A stretch of DNA of 64,000 bases from Anaerolineales bacterium (GCA_020634895.1 JACKAV010000003.1:372001-436000); one strand, 5' to 3'. Shown: positions 16,894-25,857, counted from the first letter of the stretch. The notes: generated from the sequence alone by a model not told the origin. Made by a program: numbers and translations.

Positions 16894-18084
16894 TCAGTCG
16901 TTTATCAGTTTGATCTCCCGTTGCGGATCACCAATATATATTGCTCCTTCATCAGTGAGAACCACATCTTCTTCCAAGCCAACGTAACCGTAATTGGGAA
17001 CAGCCAATCCCGGCTCGACGGTGTAGACCTGACCCACTTCCAGTTTTTGGTTGGGGGAGTCTCCGTACTTCTCCCACAGCGGACCCAGCAGCGCGCCGCC
17101 GTCATGCGCCACACGCCCAAGCTGATGACCAAGCGCATATTTGTATTCAGGGTATCCAGAGTCGACCACGATCTCGCGGGCAATGGTATCGATCGAATTG
17201 CCGGTGGCACCTGCTTTCATGGCTTCGCGTGATTTCTCGATAGCCGTACGCACGGTGATGAATCCACGCTGGACTTCGACGGGGGGTTCGGTTTCTCCAT
17301 CGCGCAGAACGTAGGCAATGCGTTGGATGTCGGAGCAGTACCCTTCGTATTTCACGCCAAAGTCAAAGTGGATTAAATGCCCCGGCTCGACCTTGATTTG
17401 AGTTGGTCCATTATGCCCGACAACTTTGTCTGGTCCTGAGTTGATTGCCGGGTTGTTCTCCGGCGACCATGCATACCCGACGCCGTATTCTTTCATCAGG
17501 TTTTGCATGTAATCTGCGATCTCGATCTCGGTCATGCCGACTTTGATGAACGCAAAAGTCTTTTTATAAATTTCATCTGTGATCTCAACTGCCTTTTGAA
17601 TGCGGGCAAGTTCTGCTTTTGTCTTCCGTCCGCGCATGGCGTTGATAACCGATTCGGCACTGGTGATGCGATCGGTGTATGGCGTCCCTGCAAGATATTC
17701 GACAAGGAATTTGTACATGGTGTACGTCAAACCGTCAGCGTGGACATTGTTCTGGGAGATGTTAACCGCTATCTGTCGAGGTGCGAGGCGGGTAATGGTC
17801 TCGCGCAAGACGCCGCTTACGGCAGTGTCATAGCCAATGATCTCGGAGTAGACGTTGAGTCTATCCACGGCTTCTGTTTCGAGATTGCCGACGATGGCGA
17901 TCTTGTCGCCGTTCTTCGTGAGGATCAACGCCGACGGCCACGTCAGGTCGTTGTCTCCGATGAGGAAGTTGAGGACGGGATCGCGTACGCCGCTTGTTTC
18001 GCGGACAAAGGTCAGCCAGAGGTCGATGTTCTGGTCTTTGAGGATCTGAATGGCTTGGTCGGTTTTCTCTTGAATAAGAGACAT
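16894..18084 (-). CDS. M24 family aminopeptidase (Xaa-Pro peptidase-like)
   Basis: A 396-residue two-domain creatinase/prolidase-fold protein. The C-terminal catalytic domain contains the five metal ligands in their usual motifs: HFDFGVKYEGYCSD (two Asp), GHQLGRVAHDGG (His), YTVEPGL (Glu) and GLEEDVVLTDEG (Glu). It would remove N-terminal residues next to proline from peptides in the cytoplasm. I use the ATG at 18084, which has AGGAG 7 bp upstream; the frame extends further but enters the MFS gene. It lies 11 bp behind that transporter, so uptake and peptide breakdown may be linked. Confidence 0.93.
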   Translation of the reverse strand: MSLIQEKTDQAIQILKDQNIDLWLTFVRETSGVRDPVLNFLIGDNDLTWPSALILTKNGDKIAIVGNLETEAVDRLNVYSEIIGYDTAVSGVLRETITRLAPRQIAVNISQNNVHADGLTYTMYKFLVEYLAGTPYTDRITSAESVINAMRGRKTKAELARIQKAVEITDEIYKKTFAFIKVGMTEIEIADYMQNLMKEYGVGYAWSPENNPAINSGPDKVVGHNGPTQIKVEPGHLIHFDFGVKYEGYCSDIQRIAYVLRDGETEPPVEVQRGFITVRTAIEKSREAMKAGATGNSIDTIAREIVVDSGYPEYKYALGHQLGRVAHDGGALLGPLWEKYGDSPNQKLEVGQVYTVEPGLAVPNYGYVGLEEDVVLTDEGAIYIGDPQREIKLIND

Positions 18085-18095
18085 GGAAAACTCCT

Positions 18096-19370
18096 TTATT
18101 GATTGGGCTGTAATTTTAGTGAGGTGATTCTTGGGTCTTTGACCAGGAAAATAAGAATGAAGGTCATGATAACCGAAAGAACAGCGGATATGGTAAAGGT
18201 TGGAATGAACCCTGCGGTATCTGCGATCCACCCGCCGATGATGGGGGCGATGATGGTGGCTGGCGCTGTGAGCGTTTGCGAAAGACCGATGTACGTCGGG
18301 CGTTCGGCTTCGGAGCCAAAGTCCACGGTCATGGTCATGCTGATGGTCCAGAGGGAAACGTTTGCCATGCCGGTCAGGATGAAGATGGGATAGAACCATG
18401 CGAGTGAGGTTGCCTTCCATGCCAGGGCGGCGCTTAAAATACAGGCGAGCGCGCCGAGAATCAACATGGCGCGATGACCGATCTTATCTCCCAGCCAGCC
18501 CATGCTGATGTTGGCGATGGTTTGAGTGATGGTCAGGGTGGCGGTGAGATAGCCTGCTATAACTGCTGTCATGTTAAATTCGCGCAGGGCGTAGATGATG
18601 TAAAAGGAGAATCCCATCGTTGCGAATTGTGAGAGGATGCGCACAAGCAGGAACCAGTTGAAGTTTTTATCGCGCCTCAGGATACGTTTGGAGTCATCCC
18701 AGAAATGGGTCTTTTCTTCGGGGATAACCTTTTCGTTATCTTCCGGTTCACGGGTCGCTGCAAGCGCGAACCAGGATGCGGCGAAGAAAATGCCTGCAAT
18801 GAAGAAACAAGCCGCAAAGTCCCATGGGGAGGCGAGGTAGTTGAGGAGGTATCCCGCTCCAATGGCTGACATGCTGACGAAGAGATTCGCGACTCCGGCT
18901 TGTGTCCCAAAAAAAGTCCCGCGAGAATCGGGCGGGATGATCTTCGAGATCATGGACGTCCAGGCGTTGGCGGTGATGCCGCCGCCGAGACCCTGCCATA
19001 TCAACATAAGCATGGTGAGGGTGAGCCCGATGTTCACGCCAATGACTGGCAGCAACAGGGCAACAATAGCGAGTCCCAAAAATGGAACTCGCTCATGGAT
19101 GGTTGATAATAGAACAGTCCGTTTGTATTGCCGTAATCGAGAGACATGACTGGCTGTGAATAGCTGCGGCAAGAGCCAGCCTGCCGAATGGATGGCGGGA
19201 ACAAGCCCGATCAGGGTGGCGGAATTTGTGAGTGTGGCTACGAAGAGGGGCAGGATGGTGCCGAATGAGCCAAAGCCAAGCGCCACGCCGAACAGACTTC
19301 CGTCTGCCATGTTGACGATGATGTTGTGCTTGAGATGCTTGCGGATTTGTTGTTCGGTGGGGGTGAGCAT
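18096..19370 (-). CDS. MFS transporter
   Basis: A 424-residue major facilitator with twelve predicted membrane segments. The N-terminus (IRKHLKHNIIVNMADGSLFGVALGF) and the loop GWLGDKIGHRAML (MFS signature A-like, in the second half) support the assignment. The substrate is unknown. The gene is divergent from the TetR gene with 132 bp between starts, so the TetR operator could also influence it. It is followed after 11 bp by the M24 peptidase, suggesting one transcript. Confidence 0.88.
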   Translation of the reverse strand: MLTPTEQQIRKHLKHNIIVNMADGSLFGVALGFGSFGTILPLFVATLTNSATLIGLVPAIHSAGWLLPQLFTASHVSRLRQYKRTVLLSTIHERVPFLGLAIVALLLPVIGVNIGLTLTMLMLIWQGLGGGITANAWTSMISKIIPPDSRGTFFGTQAGVANLFVSMSAIGAGYLLNYLASPWDFAACFFIAGIFFAASWFALAATREPEDNEKVIPEEKTHFWDDSKRILRRDKNFNWFLLVRILSQFATMGFSFYIIYALREFNMTAVIAGYLTATLTITQTIANISMGWLGDKIGHRAMLILGALACILSAALAWKATSLAWFYPIFILTGMANVSLWTISMTMTVDFGSEAERPTYIGLSQTLTAPATIIAPIIGGWIADTAGFIPTFTISAVLSVIMTFILIFLVKDPRITSLKLQPNQ

Positions 19371-19439
19371 GGACTGATTTTACTCAGGCTTTTGTTTTGC
19401 TGGATTACGATTTCAGAATAAATTCGGGTGATTTTTTGC

Positions 19440-19484
19440 TTGACAAATATTCGTTTTGCTATAAAATAAAAACGAACGTTCGTT
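19440..19484 (+). promoter_or_regulatory. Promoter with TetR-type palindromic operator
   Basis: TTGACA at 19440-19445, a 16-bp spacer and TAAAAT at 19462-19467 precede the perfect 14-bp palindrome AACGAACGTTCGTT (19471-19484), which covers the expected transcript start. ACGAACGTTCGT-like palindromes are typical TetR operators, so the adjacent TetR gene probably represses its own operon. Confidence 0.85.
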
Positions 19485-19502
19485 CATTTTTTTGGAGAAT
19501 CT

Positions 19503-20120
19503 ATGCAGAAAGAGAAATTGAAAAAAGGAGAAGTCACCCGGCAGGCGCTTGAGGATGCTGCCGTCGAATTGTTCATGGAACAGGGGTATCACGCCACTTC
19601 CATGCGGCAGATCGCTGATAAGGCTGGGCTGGCTTTGGGCGGGATCTATAACCATTTCAAGAGCAAAGATGAGATCTTTGAAGCGGTCATTGTGGACAAG
19701 CACCCCTACAAAAAAATTCTTCCCCTTATTCAAGAAGCCGAGGGCGAGACACTGGAGGAGTTCCTTGGCAATGCCACCCGCATTGTTATAAACGAACTGA
19801 CATCCCAGCAATATTATGTCAAGTTAATGTTGATCGAGATCGCTGAGTTTGATGGCGTGCATGGCTCGGCTATGCTCAAAGAGCTCGTGCCAAATGTGTT
19901 GCCTGTATTTGAGCGGCTTGTAAAAACGAGAAAAGAATTGCGTGTGGTAAATCCGGTTGTTTTGCTGCGTTCCTTTATTGGGATGGTCCTGTCTTATATG
20001 ATCACTGATATTGTTATTTCCGATTCCTTTCTGAGTAAATTAATGCCAAGTAATATGCTGGATGCCTATGTGGATATTTACATGCATGGTGTTTTGAAAG
20101 GTGACTCTCTTAATGTTTAA
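19503..20120 (+). CDS. TetR/AcrR family transcriptional regulator
   Basis: A 205-residue repressor with an N-terminal helix-turn-helix (about residues 12-58, SMRQIADKAGLALGGIYNHFKSKDEIFE) and a divergent ligand-binding C-terminal domain. GGAG lies 6 bp before the ATG. The gene heads the ABC exporter operon and stands directly behind the palindromic operator, the classical arrangement for autoregulation and induction by an exported compound. The layout matches cecR (ybiH) upstream of ybhGFSR in E. coli, but orthology cannot be shown from the C-terminal domain. The stop overlaps the next gene by 8 bp. Confidence 0.93.
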   Translation: MQKEKLKKGEVTRQALEDAAVELFMEQGYHATSMRQIADKAGLALGGIYNHFKSKDEIFEAVIVDKHPYKKILPLIQEAEGETLEEFLGNATRIVINELTSQQYYVKLMLIEIAEFDGVHGSAMLKELVPNVLPVFERLVKTRKELRVVNPVVLLRSFIGMVLSYMITDIVISDSFLSKLMPSNMLDAYVDIYMHGVLKGDSLNV

Positions 20121-20787
20121 GAAACAAACACAACACTATTTCCTTCTTATTGTTTTGATCCTGGGCGTTTATTTTCTTGCCACAGGTGACGTACTCTCAG
20201 GTCAATTGTGGGGGATCAGTACCCAAACCTGGCTGTGGATCGCGGTTGCGACGCCGATTCTCCATCAGGTTTTTGTCGCGCTCGCCTGGCGGTCGGAGTT
20301 GTATCACCATAAGATGACAGAGTGGTTCGGCGACAGGGGGTTCCTTGTATACAAGGTAATCTTCACCATTCTGTTCGTTGGGAGACCCGTCACGCTCATT
20401 TTGCTTGGAATTTCCAATGCGAACACGCTGGGTCTTAATCCCGCCATCTCTTATGCCGTTGCGGTTATTTTGTTCGTCCCATTCGTCTACACCATGTATT
20501 CCGTTGCCCGCTACTTCGGCATGGACCGTGCCTACGGCGCCGACCATTTTGACCCGTCGATTTACAAGGGCAAACCTTTTGTAAAACAGGGCATGTTCAA
20601 ATACACAGACAATGCCATGTATAAATTCGGCTTTCTCGGACTTTGGGTGATAGGCTTTGCCTTCCTCTCCAAAGCTGTGTTATTAGCCGCATTGTTCAAT
20701 CATCTTTATATTTGGGTTCACTACTATTTCACTGAATTGCCGGACATTAAATTTATATACGGCGATTCGTCCAAGGAGTCCGTATGA
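20113..20787 (+). CDS. Integral membrane protein with PEMT/ICMT-like C-terminus
   Basis: About 224 residues with five or six hydrophobic helices. The C-terminal part (DNAMYKFGFLGLWVIG, then HYYFTELPDIKFIYGD) resembles the pattern of membrane phospholipid/isoprenylcysteine methyltransferases, an Asn-x-Met-Tyr segment followed after one helix pair by an acidic E...YG motif. I regard this as a fold-level resemblance, not a proven activity. The ATG at 20113 overlaps the TetR stop; a GTG at 20101 is the alternative. It overlaps the permease gene by 4 bp, so it is firmly part of the exporter operon. Confidence 0.72.
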   Translation: MFKKQTQHYFLLIVLILGVYFLATGDVLSGQLWGISTQTWLWIAVATPILHQVFVALAWRSELYHHKMTEWFGDRGFLVYKVIFTILFVGRPVTLILLGISNANTLGLNPAISYAVAVILFVPFVYTMYSVARYFGMDRAYGADHFDPSIYKGKPFVKQGMFKYTDNAMYKFGFLGLWVIGFAFLSKAVLLAALFNHLYIWVHYYFTELPDIKFIYGDSSKESV

Positions 20788-21911
20788 GCTCGCGCTTAAT
20801 GTCCATCATTCGCAAGGAATTCATTCAAATTCTGCGCGATCCACGCACACTGGTGCTCATCATCCTGATGCCCATCATGCAGTTGTTCCTGCTGGGGTAT
20901 GCCGCCACCACCGATGTAAAGAACATCTCGATGGCGGTCTGGGACCAGAGCCAGTCGCAGCAATCCCGCGCCCTGCTGGATGCCTTCCGCGTGGCGAATT
21001 ATTTCAGCATCGATTACATGATCGGTTCTGAGAACGAATACAGGTCGCTGATCGAGTCTGGTCAGATTCGTGCCGCGCTTATCATCCCGCCGGATTATGA
21101 GATTCGACTTCTCGAAGGCAAGGCGCAGATTTCACTGGTACTGGACGGTTCAGATGCGACTGTCGGCGGGACTGCGCTTTCAGTTGCGAAGTTGATTGGT
21201 CAGTCATATGCCACCAAAATTCTCACCGAGCAGACAGCGCTAACTGGCAGACAGGCATCGTTCAACCCGCCGTTGGACGTCCGCACGCAGGTTTGGTACA
21301 ACCCCGACCTCATCGCCGCCTACTTCAACGTCCCGGGCGTGATCGGCATGATCCTTTACTTCATCACAGCCCTGTTGACCGCTTCCGCCATTGTGCGTGA
21401 ACGTGAACGCGGCACCATCGAACAGCTTATTGTCACGCCGATCCGCTCGTGGGAATTGGTGGTCGGCAAGATACTCCCATATGCCATCCTTGCCTTTATC
21501 GACACGCTCGAAATTCTGGTCATCGGACATTGGTGGTTTGGCGTTCCCGTCCGCGGCGATGTTGGCTTGATCTTCCTGCTTTCCGGCTTGTTCGTCATCT
21601 CCAGCCTTGGCATTGGGTTGTTCGCCTCCACCATTGCCAACACCCAGCAGGAAGCCTTTATTACAGTCATGGTCACCATGCTGCCGAGCATCTTCCTTTC
21701 CGGCTTTTTCTTCCCGATCGAGGCAATGCCGAAATTCCTGCAATACGTTTCGGCTATTGTCCCGCTTCGATACTATCTTGTCATCATCCGCGCACTGCTC
21801 CTAAAGGGAGTCGGTGCGGCGGCATTGCAAAATGAAATCATCGCGTTGTCCATCTTTGCGGTTGTCATTATGGGGGCTGCCGCAGTGAGATTCAAAAAAC
21901 GTCTCGACTAA
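20784..21911 (+). CDS. ABC-2 type exporter permease (YbhS/YbhR-like)
   Basis: A 375-residue permease with one N-terminal helix following the amphipathic MSIIRKEFIQILRDPRTL, a large extracytoplasmic domain (about residues 45-175), and five C-terminal helices. Segments such as IVRERERGTIEQLIVTPI and FLSGFFFPIEAMP are typical of the ABC-2 family with YhhJ/YbhS/YbhR. It would form the membrane channel for an organic compound or drug. Only one permease gene is present, whereas E. coli has two, so a homodimer is likely. Confidence 0.92.
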   Translation: MSSRLMSIIRKEFIQILRDPRTLVLIILMPIMQLFLLGYAATTDVKNISMAVWDQSQSQQSRALLDAFRVANYFSIDYMIGSENEYRSLIESGQIRAALIIPPDYEIRLLEGKAQISLVLDGSDATVGGTALSVAKLIGQSYATKILTEQTALTGRQASFNPPLDVRTQVWYNPDLIAAYFNVPGVIGMILYFITALLTASAIVRERERGTIEQLIVTPIRSWELVVGKILPYAILAFIDTLEILVIGHWWFGVPVRGDVGLIFLLSGLFVISSLGIGLFASTIANTQQEAFITVMVTMLPSIFLSGFFFPIEAMPKFLQYVSAIVPLRYYLVIIRALLLKGVGAAALQNEIIALSIFAVVIMGAAAVRFKKRLD

Positions 21912-21932
21912 TACTTCCTCAAGGAGTTATCC

Positions 21933-23237
21933 ATGCAACCTAAACTTCCCCCCGTTCCTGTACGTATTCTCGTGGCAATTATCGTCATCGGTGCGCTTGC
22001 CTACTTTGGTATCCAATCCCTTCAGCAAGACGGAAACGGCGCACTCTCCGCTTCCGGTACCATCGAAGCAGATGTTGTGAACGTCTCACCTGAAATGGCT
22101 GGCAAAGTATCGGATGTCCATGCCGACGAAGGCTCGTCTGTGACAAAAGGACAGTCGCTTCTCGACCTGGACCCAAGCCTGTTGGATGCCCAGCGGGCAG
22201 TTGCCGCCGCCGCAGTGGATTCTGCCAAAGCCGCCCTGGCATCTGCCCAGACCAAATATGATCAAACTCTCGACGCCGCTCTCGCCGCTCAAGCAGCACA
22301 GCGCCCGCAGGATTGGAAGACAACCGCGCCCACTGAATTCGACCAGCCGAATTGGTATCTCGAACAGGATGAGCTTGTCTCTGCCGCTCAAGCCGAACTC
22401 GACGCTGCTCAGGCTGAGATCGACGCCGCGAATGCCAATCTGGATAAGGTTATCAACCGCCTCGATGCCGCGGACTATCTCGCCGCCGAGAAAAAACTCG
22501 CCGAAACCCGCACCGCATTTTTGATCGCCAAACAGGTCAAGGATCAAGCCAGCGACGCGCCCGATAACACCGGTCTGCTCGATGCGGCGCAGGATTATTA
22601 CGACGATATGCTCTCCGACCTCAATGACGCGCAGAGCGACTACAACGACCTGCTCGATACCGAAGCCGCTACAGACGTCGAATATGCGCGTGGACGAGTC
22701 CTCGTTGCCCAGCAGCGCTACGATGCGGCATACGCCCGTCTGTTGACCCTGCAAACCGGCGCGGATTCTCCGGCTGTCATCGCCGTTGCGAAGGAATTGG
22801 ATAAGGCGAAGTCCGCGCTCACTCAGGCAGAGGCAAGCCTCGCCTTGATCGATGCGCAGATCGTCAAACTCACAGTCAACGCCCCGTTGGATGGTGTCAT
22901 CCTCGTTCGCAATGTCGAGCCGGGCGAGTTTGTCCAGCCCGGTGCCGTTGCCATGACCATGGCAGACCTCTCCACTTTGACCATTACCGTATACATCCCC
23001 GAAGACCGCTACGGCGCGATCTCGCTCGGACAGACCGCCAAAGTTACCGTGGATTCATTCCCCGGCGAAACCTTCACTGCCACAGTCATTCACATTGCCG
23101 ATCAGGCGGAGTTTACCCCGCGTAACGTCCAGACCGTGGAAGGACGCAGCGCCACTCTGTATGCCATCAAATTGAGTGTTGACGATCCGCAAGGAAAATT
23201 GAAGATCGGTATGCCGGCGGATGTTGCTTTCGAGTAA
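21933..23237 (+). CDS. HlyD/YbhG-type periplasmic adaptor (membrane fusion) protein
   Basis: A 434-residue protein with one N-terminal membrane helix (ILVAIIVIGALAYFGIQSL), a biotinyl-lipoyl-like half-motif (EAD...VSPEMAGKVSDVHADEGSSV), a long Ala/Asp-rich coiled coil (about residues 85-300) and the second lipoyl half with beta-barrel (VNAPLDGVILVRNVEPGEFV). It links the permease to the cell surface. AAGGAG stands 6 bp before the ATG. An HlyD adaptor in an organism that may lack a classical outer membrane is notable; in Gram-positives similar proteins serve as extracytoplasmic spacers. Confidence 0.92.
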   Translation: MQPKLPPVPVRILVAIIVIGALAYFGIQSLQQDGNGALSASGTIEADVVNVSPEMAGKVSDVHADEGSSVTKGQSLLDLDPSLLDAQRAVAAAAVDSAKAALASAQTKYDQTLDAALAAQAAQRPQDWKTTAPTEFDQPNWYLEQDELVSAAQAELDAAQAEIDAANANLDKVINRLDAADYLAAEKKLAETRTAFLIAKQVKDQASDAPDNTGLLDAAQDYYDDMLSDLNDAQSDYNDLLDTEAATDVEYARGRVLVAQQRYDAAYARLLTLQTGADSPAVIAVAKELDKAKSALTQAEASLALIDAQIVKLTVNAPLDGVILVRNVEPGEFVQPGAVAMTMADLSTLTITVYIPEDRYGAISLGQTAKVTVDSFPGETFTATVIHIADQAEFTPRNVQTVEGRSATLYAIKLSVDDPQGKLKIGMPADVAFE

Positions 23238-23245
23238 CGTTCAAC

Positions 23246-24223
23246 GTGAATGATATGAATGATTATTTGGTACAGGCTGCTAACTTAAAAAAATATTTCG
23301 GTGAAACTCACGCTGTGGATGGAGTTTCTCTTCAAGTCGCTTCCGGCGAGATCTACGGGCTTGTCGGTTCGGATGGCGCGGGGAAGACCACCACCATGCG
23401 TCTGCTGGTTGGCGCGTTGAAACCCAATGAAGGCTCCATTGAAGTCTGCGGCTATGACGTGTTGCGGCAGACCGAACAGGCGCGTTCCACCATCGGTTAT
23501 CTTTCACAGCGTTTTTCCATGTATGAAGATCTGACCGTATTGGAGAATATCCGCTTCTTCGCCGAAGTCCGCGGACTCTCCGCCACCGAATGGCTGCCGC
23601 GTTCGATGGAAATTCTCGAATTCGTCGGTCTGGAAAAGTTCAAAGACCGCCGCGCCGGACAGCTTTCCGGCGGCATGAAACAGAAACTTGGGCTTGCCTC
23701 TGCGCTCGTGACCCGTCCGCGGCTGCTTCTGCTCGATGAACCCACCACCGGCGTGGACCCCGTCACCCGGCAGGATTTCTGGCAGTTGGTGATCAAACTT
23801 GTCGGTGCGCGGGAAGGCGATGGCGTTTCGGTGATCATCTCGACCCCGTACATGGATGAAGCCTCACGCTGTCATCGTGTGGGCTTCATGAAGAACGGAC
23901 AGATCATCGCCGAAGATACGCCGTCCAATTTGCGCGCGCGCCTGAACGGACGTGTGCTCGAACTGCGCGGCGGTCCGCTCGATGTTTTGCGCCGCGTTGC
24001 CCATTCCGATGCGGACGTGGAAGATGTACAAGCCTTTGGCGACCGATTACATATCCGCGTGAGCGAAGGGACATCGAAAGCCGTTCTCAAAAGATTGAAG
24101 AAGGAAATCACCGAGGCAGGCGGGCATGTGGATGAACTCCGCTCAGTGCCGCCCGGACTCGAAGATGTGTTCATCGCTTTATCAGACCATGAATATTCAT
24201 CTGTTTTCCAACCCATGAATTAG
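23246..24223 (+). CDS. ABC transporter ATP-binding protein, degenerate H-loop copy
   Basis: A 325-residue ATPase with Walker A GSDGAGKTTT, signature LSGGMKQKL and Walker B LLLLDEPTTGVD. In the switch region it reads STPYMDEA, with Pro where the catalytic His of the H-loop normally stands (THYMDEA in the partner at 24726). It corresponds to the N-terminal half of the fused YbhF ATPase. The start is GTG 23246 or ATG 23255; neither has a clear ribosome-binding site. It works with the second ATPase, from which it is separated only by the SRPBCC gene. Confidence 0.92.
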   Translation: MNDMNDYLVQAANLKKYFGETHAVDGVSLQVASGEIYGLVGSDGAGKTTTMRLLVGALKPNEGSIEVCGYDVLRQTEQARSTIGYLSQRFSMYEDLTVLENIRFFAEVRGLSATEWLPRSMEILEFVGLEKFKDRRAGQLSGGMKQKLGLASALVTRPRLLLLDEPTTGVDPVTRQDFWQLVIKLVGAREGDGVSVIISTPYMDEASRCHRVGFMKNGQIIAEDTPSNLRARLNGRVLELRGGPLDVLRRVAHSDADVEDVQAFGDRLHIRVSEGTSKAVLKRLKKEITEAGGHVDELRSVPPGLEDVFIALSDHEYSSVFQPMN

Positions 24224-24236
24224 AAGGAGTTTACAA

Positions 24237-24671
24237 ATGATCAACCTCGACTTTGGCGTTTTGATCGACCGTCCCATGAAGGATGTCTTTGCGTTTGTTG
24301 CCAACCCTAACAACATGTCCAAATGGAATTCCGCGGTGGTGAGCCTTGAACAGGTTTCGCCGGGAGATGTGGGTGTTGGTACTAAATTTAAAAGTGTCGG
24401 TGAAATGATGGGACGCCGCATCGAAGGCGAAATGCAGGTGACCGCCTACGAACCCGATACCAAATGCGGATTTCAGGTCAATGCCGGACCCATGAAGATG
24501 GATCTTACTCTTTCCTTCAAGACAGTTGGAACCGGAACAAAAGTCAGCTTGAACGCTCAGGGGAACCCCGGTGGCATTTTCAAACTTGCCGAAGGCGTCA
24601 TGACCGGGCAGGTCAAATCCATGATGGAAGGCAACCTTGCCCGTTTGAAGGAACAGCTGGAAAAAGGTTAA
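24237..24671 (+). CDS. SRPBCC (CoxG/polyketide-cyclase-like) protein
   Basis: A 144-residue START/Bet v1-like hydrophobic-ligand-binding protein. The family signatures are the N-terminal strand and helix with DRPMKDVFAFVANPNNMSKW and the long C-terminal helix GQVKSMMEGNLARLKEQLE. No enzyme residues are evident. AAGGAG precedes the ATG by 7 bp. It lies between the two ATPase genes of the exporter operon, which suggests that it binds or senses a lipophilic substrate, or acts on it before export; this is inference from context. Confidence 0.85.
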   Translation: MINLDFGVLIDRPMKDVFAFVANPNNMSKWNSAVVSLEQVSPGDVGVGTKFKSVGEMMGRRIEGEMQVTAYEPDTKCGFQVNAGPMKMDLTLSFKTVGTGTKVSLNAQGNPGGIFKLAEGVMTGQVKSMMEGNLARLKEQLEKG

Positions 24672-24725
24672 ATATTTGATGTCACTCTGCGCGACAGTGA
24701 AGGGTGACATGCCGAAAGGTAATTT

Positions 24726-25631
24726 ATGAGTCTGCCTGTCATCTACGTTGAGAATCTAACGCGGCGCTTCGGCGATTTCACCGCGGTGGATCACATCAAC
24801 TTTGAAGTCAACGAAGGGGAGGTGGTTGGCTATCTCGGACCGAACGGTTCGGGCAAGACCACCACCATCCGCATGCTGCTTGGTCTGCTCGCACCCAGCG
24901 AAGGCGAAGCGACCGTGCTTGGTTATGACGTCGTCCGCCAAAGCGAGGAAGTCCGCGCGCGGGTTGGATATATGTCGCAGAAGTTCGCCATCTATGATGA
25001 CCTGACCACGCTGGAAAACCTGACCTTCTACGGTGGGGTGTACGGCATTACGGATAAAGAACGCATCGCAGAGACTTTGAATTTGGTCGGTCTGACCGGG
25101 CATGAGCATACGCTGACAAGGGATCTCTCCACCGGCTGGCGTCAGCGGCTTTCGCTGGGGATTGCGCTGGTGCATAAACCCAAATTGCTCTTCCTCGACG
25201 AACCCACCTCCGGCGTGGACCCAACCGCCCGCAGAGCCTTCTGGGACCTGATCTATCAACTCGCAGAAGGCGGCGTGACCATTCTGGTTACTACGCACTA
25301 TATGGATGAAGCCGAATACTGCGAGCGCGTCGGTGTGATGCGCGACGGCAAGTTGCTCGCGATGGATACCCCCACGAATTTGAAGAAGTCCATTATTAAA
25401 GGTGACGTTTGGGAAGTGTTCGCGAATCCGCTTGAGCAGGGACTTGAACAGCTACATCAATTGGACGGCGTTGAACGCGTCGGCTTGGCGGGAGACCACT
25501 TAAGAGTGATCAGCTCCAGGGTCAAGCAGGAGGCGATGCAAAGCCTGTTGGTGAAGAATAACATCAAGGTTGAAAGGATCGAGAGGGGAGAACCCACTCT
25601 GGAGGATGTCTTTCTCGCATTGGCAAGATAA
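24726..25631 (+). CDS. ABC transporter ATP-binding protein, canonical copy
   Basis: A 301-residue ATPase with intact motifs: Walker A GPNGSGKTTT, signature LSTGWRQRL (a variant of LSGGQ), Walker B LLFLDEPTSGVD and H-loop TTHYMDEA. It corresponds to the C-terminal half of YbhF. Together with the other ATPase it should form an asymmetric pair: this one has the His switch but an altered signature, while the other has a normal signature and no His. Last gene of the exporter operon; a palindromic repeat follows 3 bp after the stop. Confidence 0.93.
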   Translation: MSLPVIYVENLTRRFGDFTAVDHINFEVNEGEVVGYLGPNGSGKTTTIRMLLGLLAPSEGEATVLGYDVVRQSEEVRARVGYMSQKFAIYDDLTTLENLTFYGGVYGITDKERIAETLNLVGLTGHEHTLTRDLSTGWRQRLSLGIALVHKPKLLFLDEPTSGVDPTARRAFWDLIYQLAEGGVTILVTTHYMDEAEYCERVGVMRDGKLLAMDTPTNLKKSIIKGDVWEVFANPLEQGLEQLHQLDGVERVGLAGDHLRVISSRVKQEAMQSLLVKNNIKVERIERGEPTLEDVFLALAR

Positions 25632-25634
25632 CAT

Positions 25635-25661
25635 GTAGGGGCGGGATTACCCCGCCCCTAC
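25635..25661. repeat. 27-bp palindromic repeat, copy 1
   Basis: GTAGGGGCGGG/CCCGCCCCTAC with loop ATTAC, flanked by AT and GAAT. The same unit, with the same flanks, occurs at 60317-60343. It lies between convergent genes and may also terminate transcription. Confidence 0.93.
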
Positions 25662-25665
25662 GAAT

Positions 25666-25857
25666 TTATTCTTCCGGGGTAACGAGCGCCATGATGAGGT
25701 ACGCGACCAGCAATGCGCCGTGGAAGGTGAAGAATCCCAGCACGAACAGCAAGCGGACAACAGTGGGGTCGATATTGAGATAATCTCCAAGACCGGCACA
25801 AACACCTGCGACCATGCGGTTGGATTTGCTCCGCGTGAGAGTTTTGTAATCTGCCAT
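25666..25857 (-). CDS. PspC domain membrane protein
   Basis: A 63-residue PspC protein: LTRSKSNRMVAGVCAGLGDYLNIDPTVVRLLFV is the full domain (only part of it is needed), with a helix break and a second hydrophobic stretch (GALLVAYLIMALVTPE). PspC proteins take part in the envelope stress response. I use the ATG at 25857, preceded by AAAGGAG; an ATG five codons upstream lies over this ribosome-binding site. It is the downstream neighbour of a B-box membrane protein on the same strand. Confidence 0.92.
   Translation of the reverse strand: MADYKTLTRSKSNRMVAGVCAGLGDYLNIDPTVVRLLFVLGFFTFHGALLVAYLIMALVTPEE

Noticed and set aside
18085..18420. N-terminal extension of the M24 peptidase
   Set aside because: It lies over the end of the MFS gene in another frame, and a good ribosome-binding site precedes the internal ATG at 18084.
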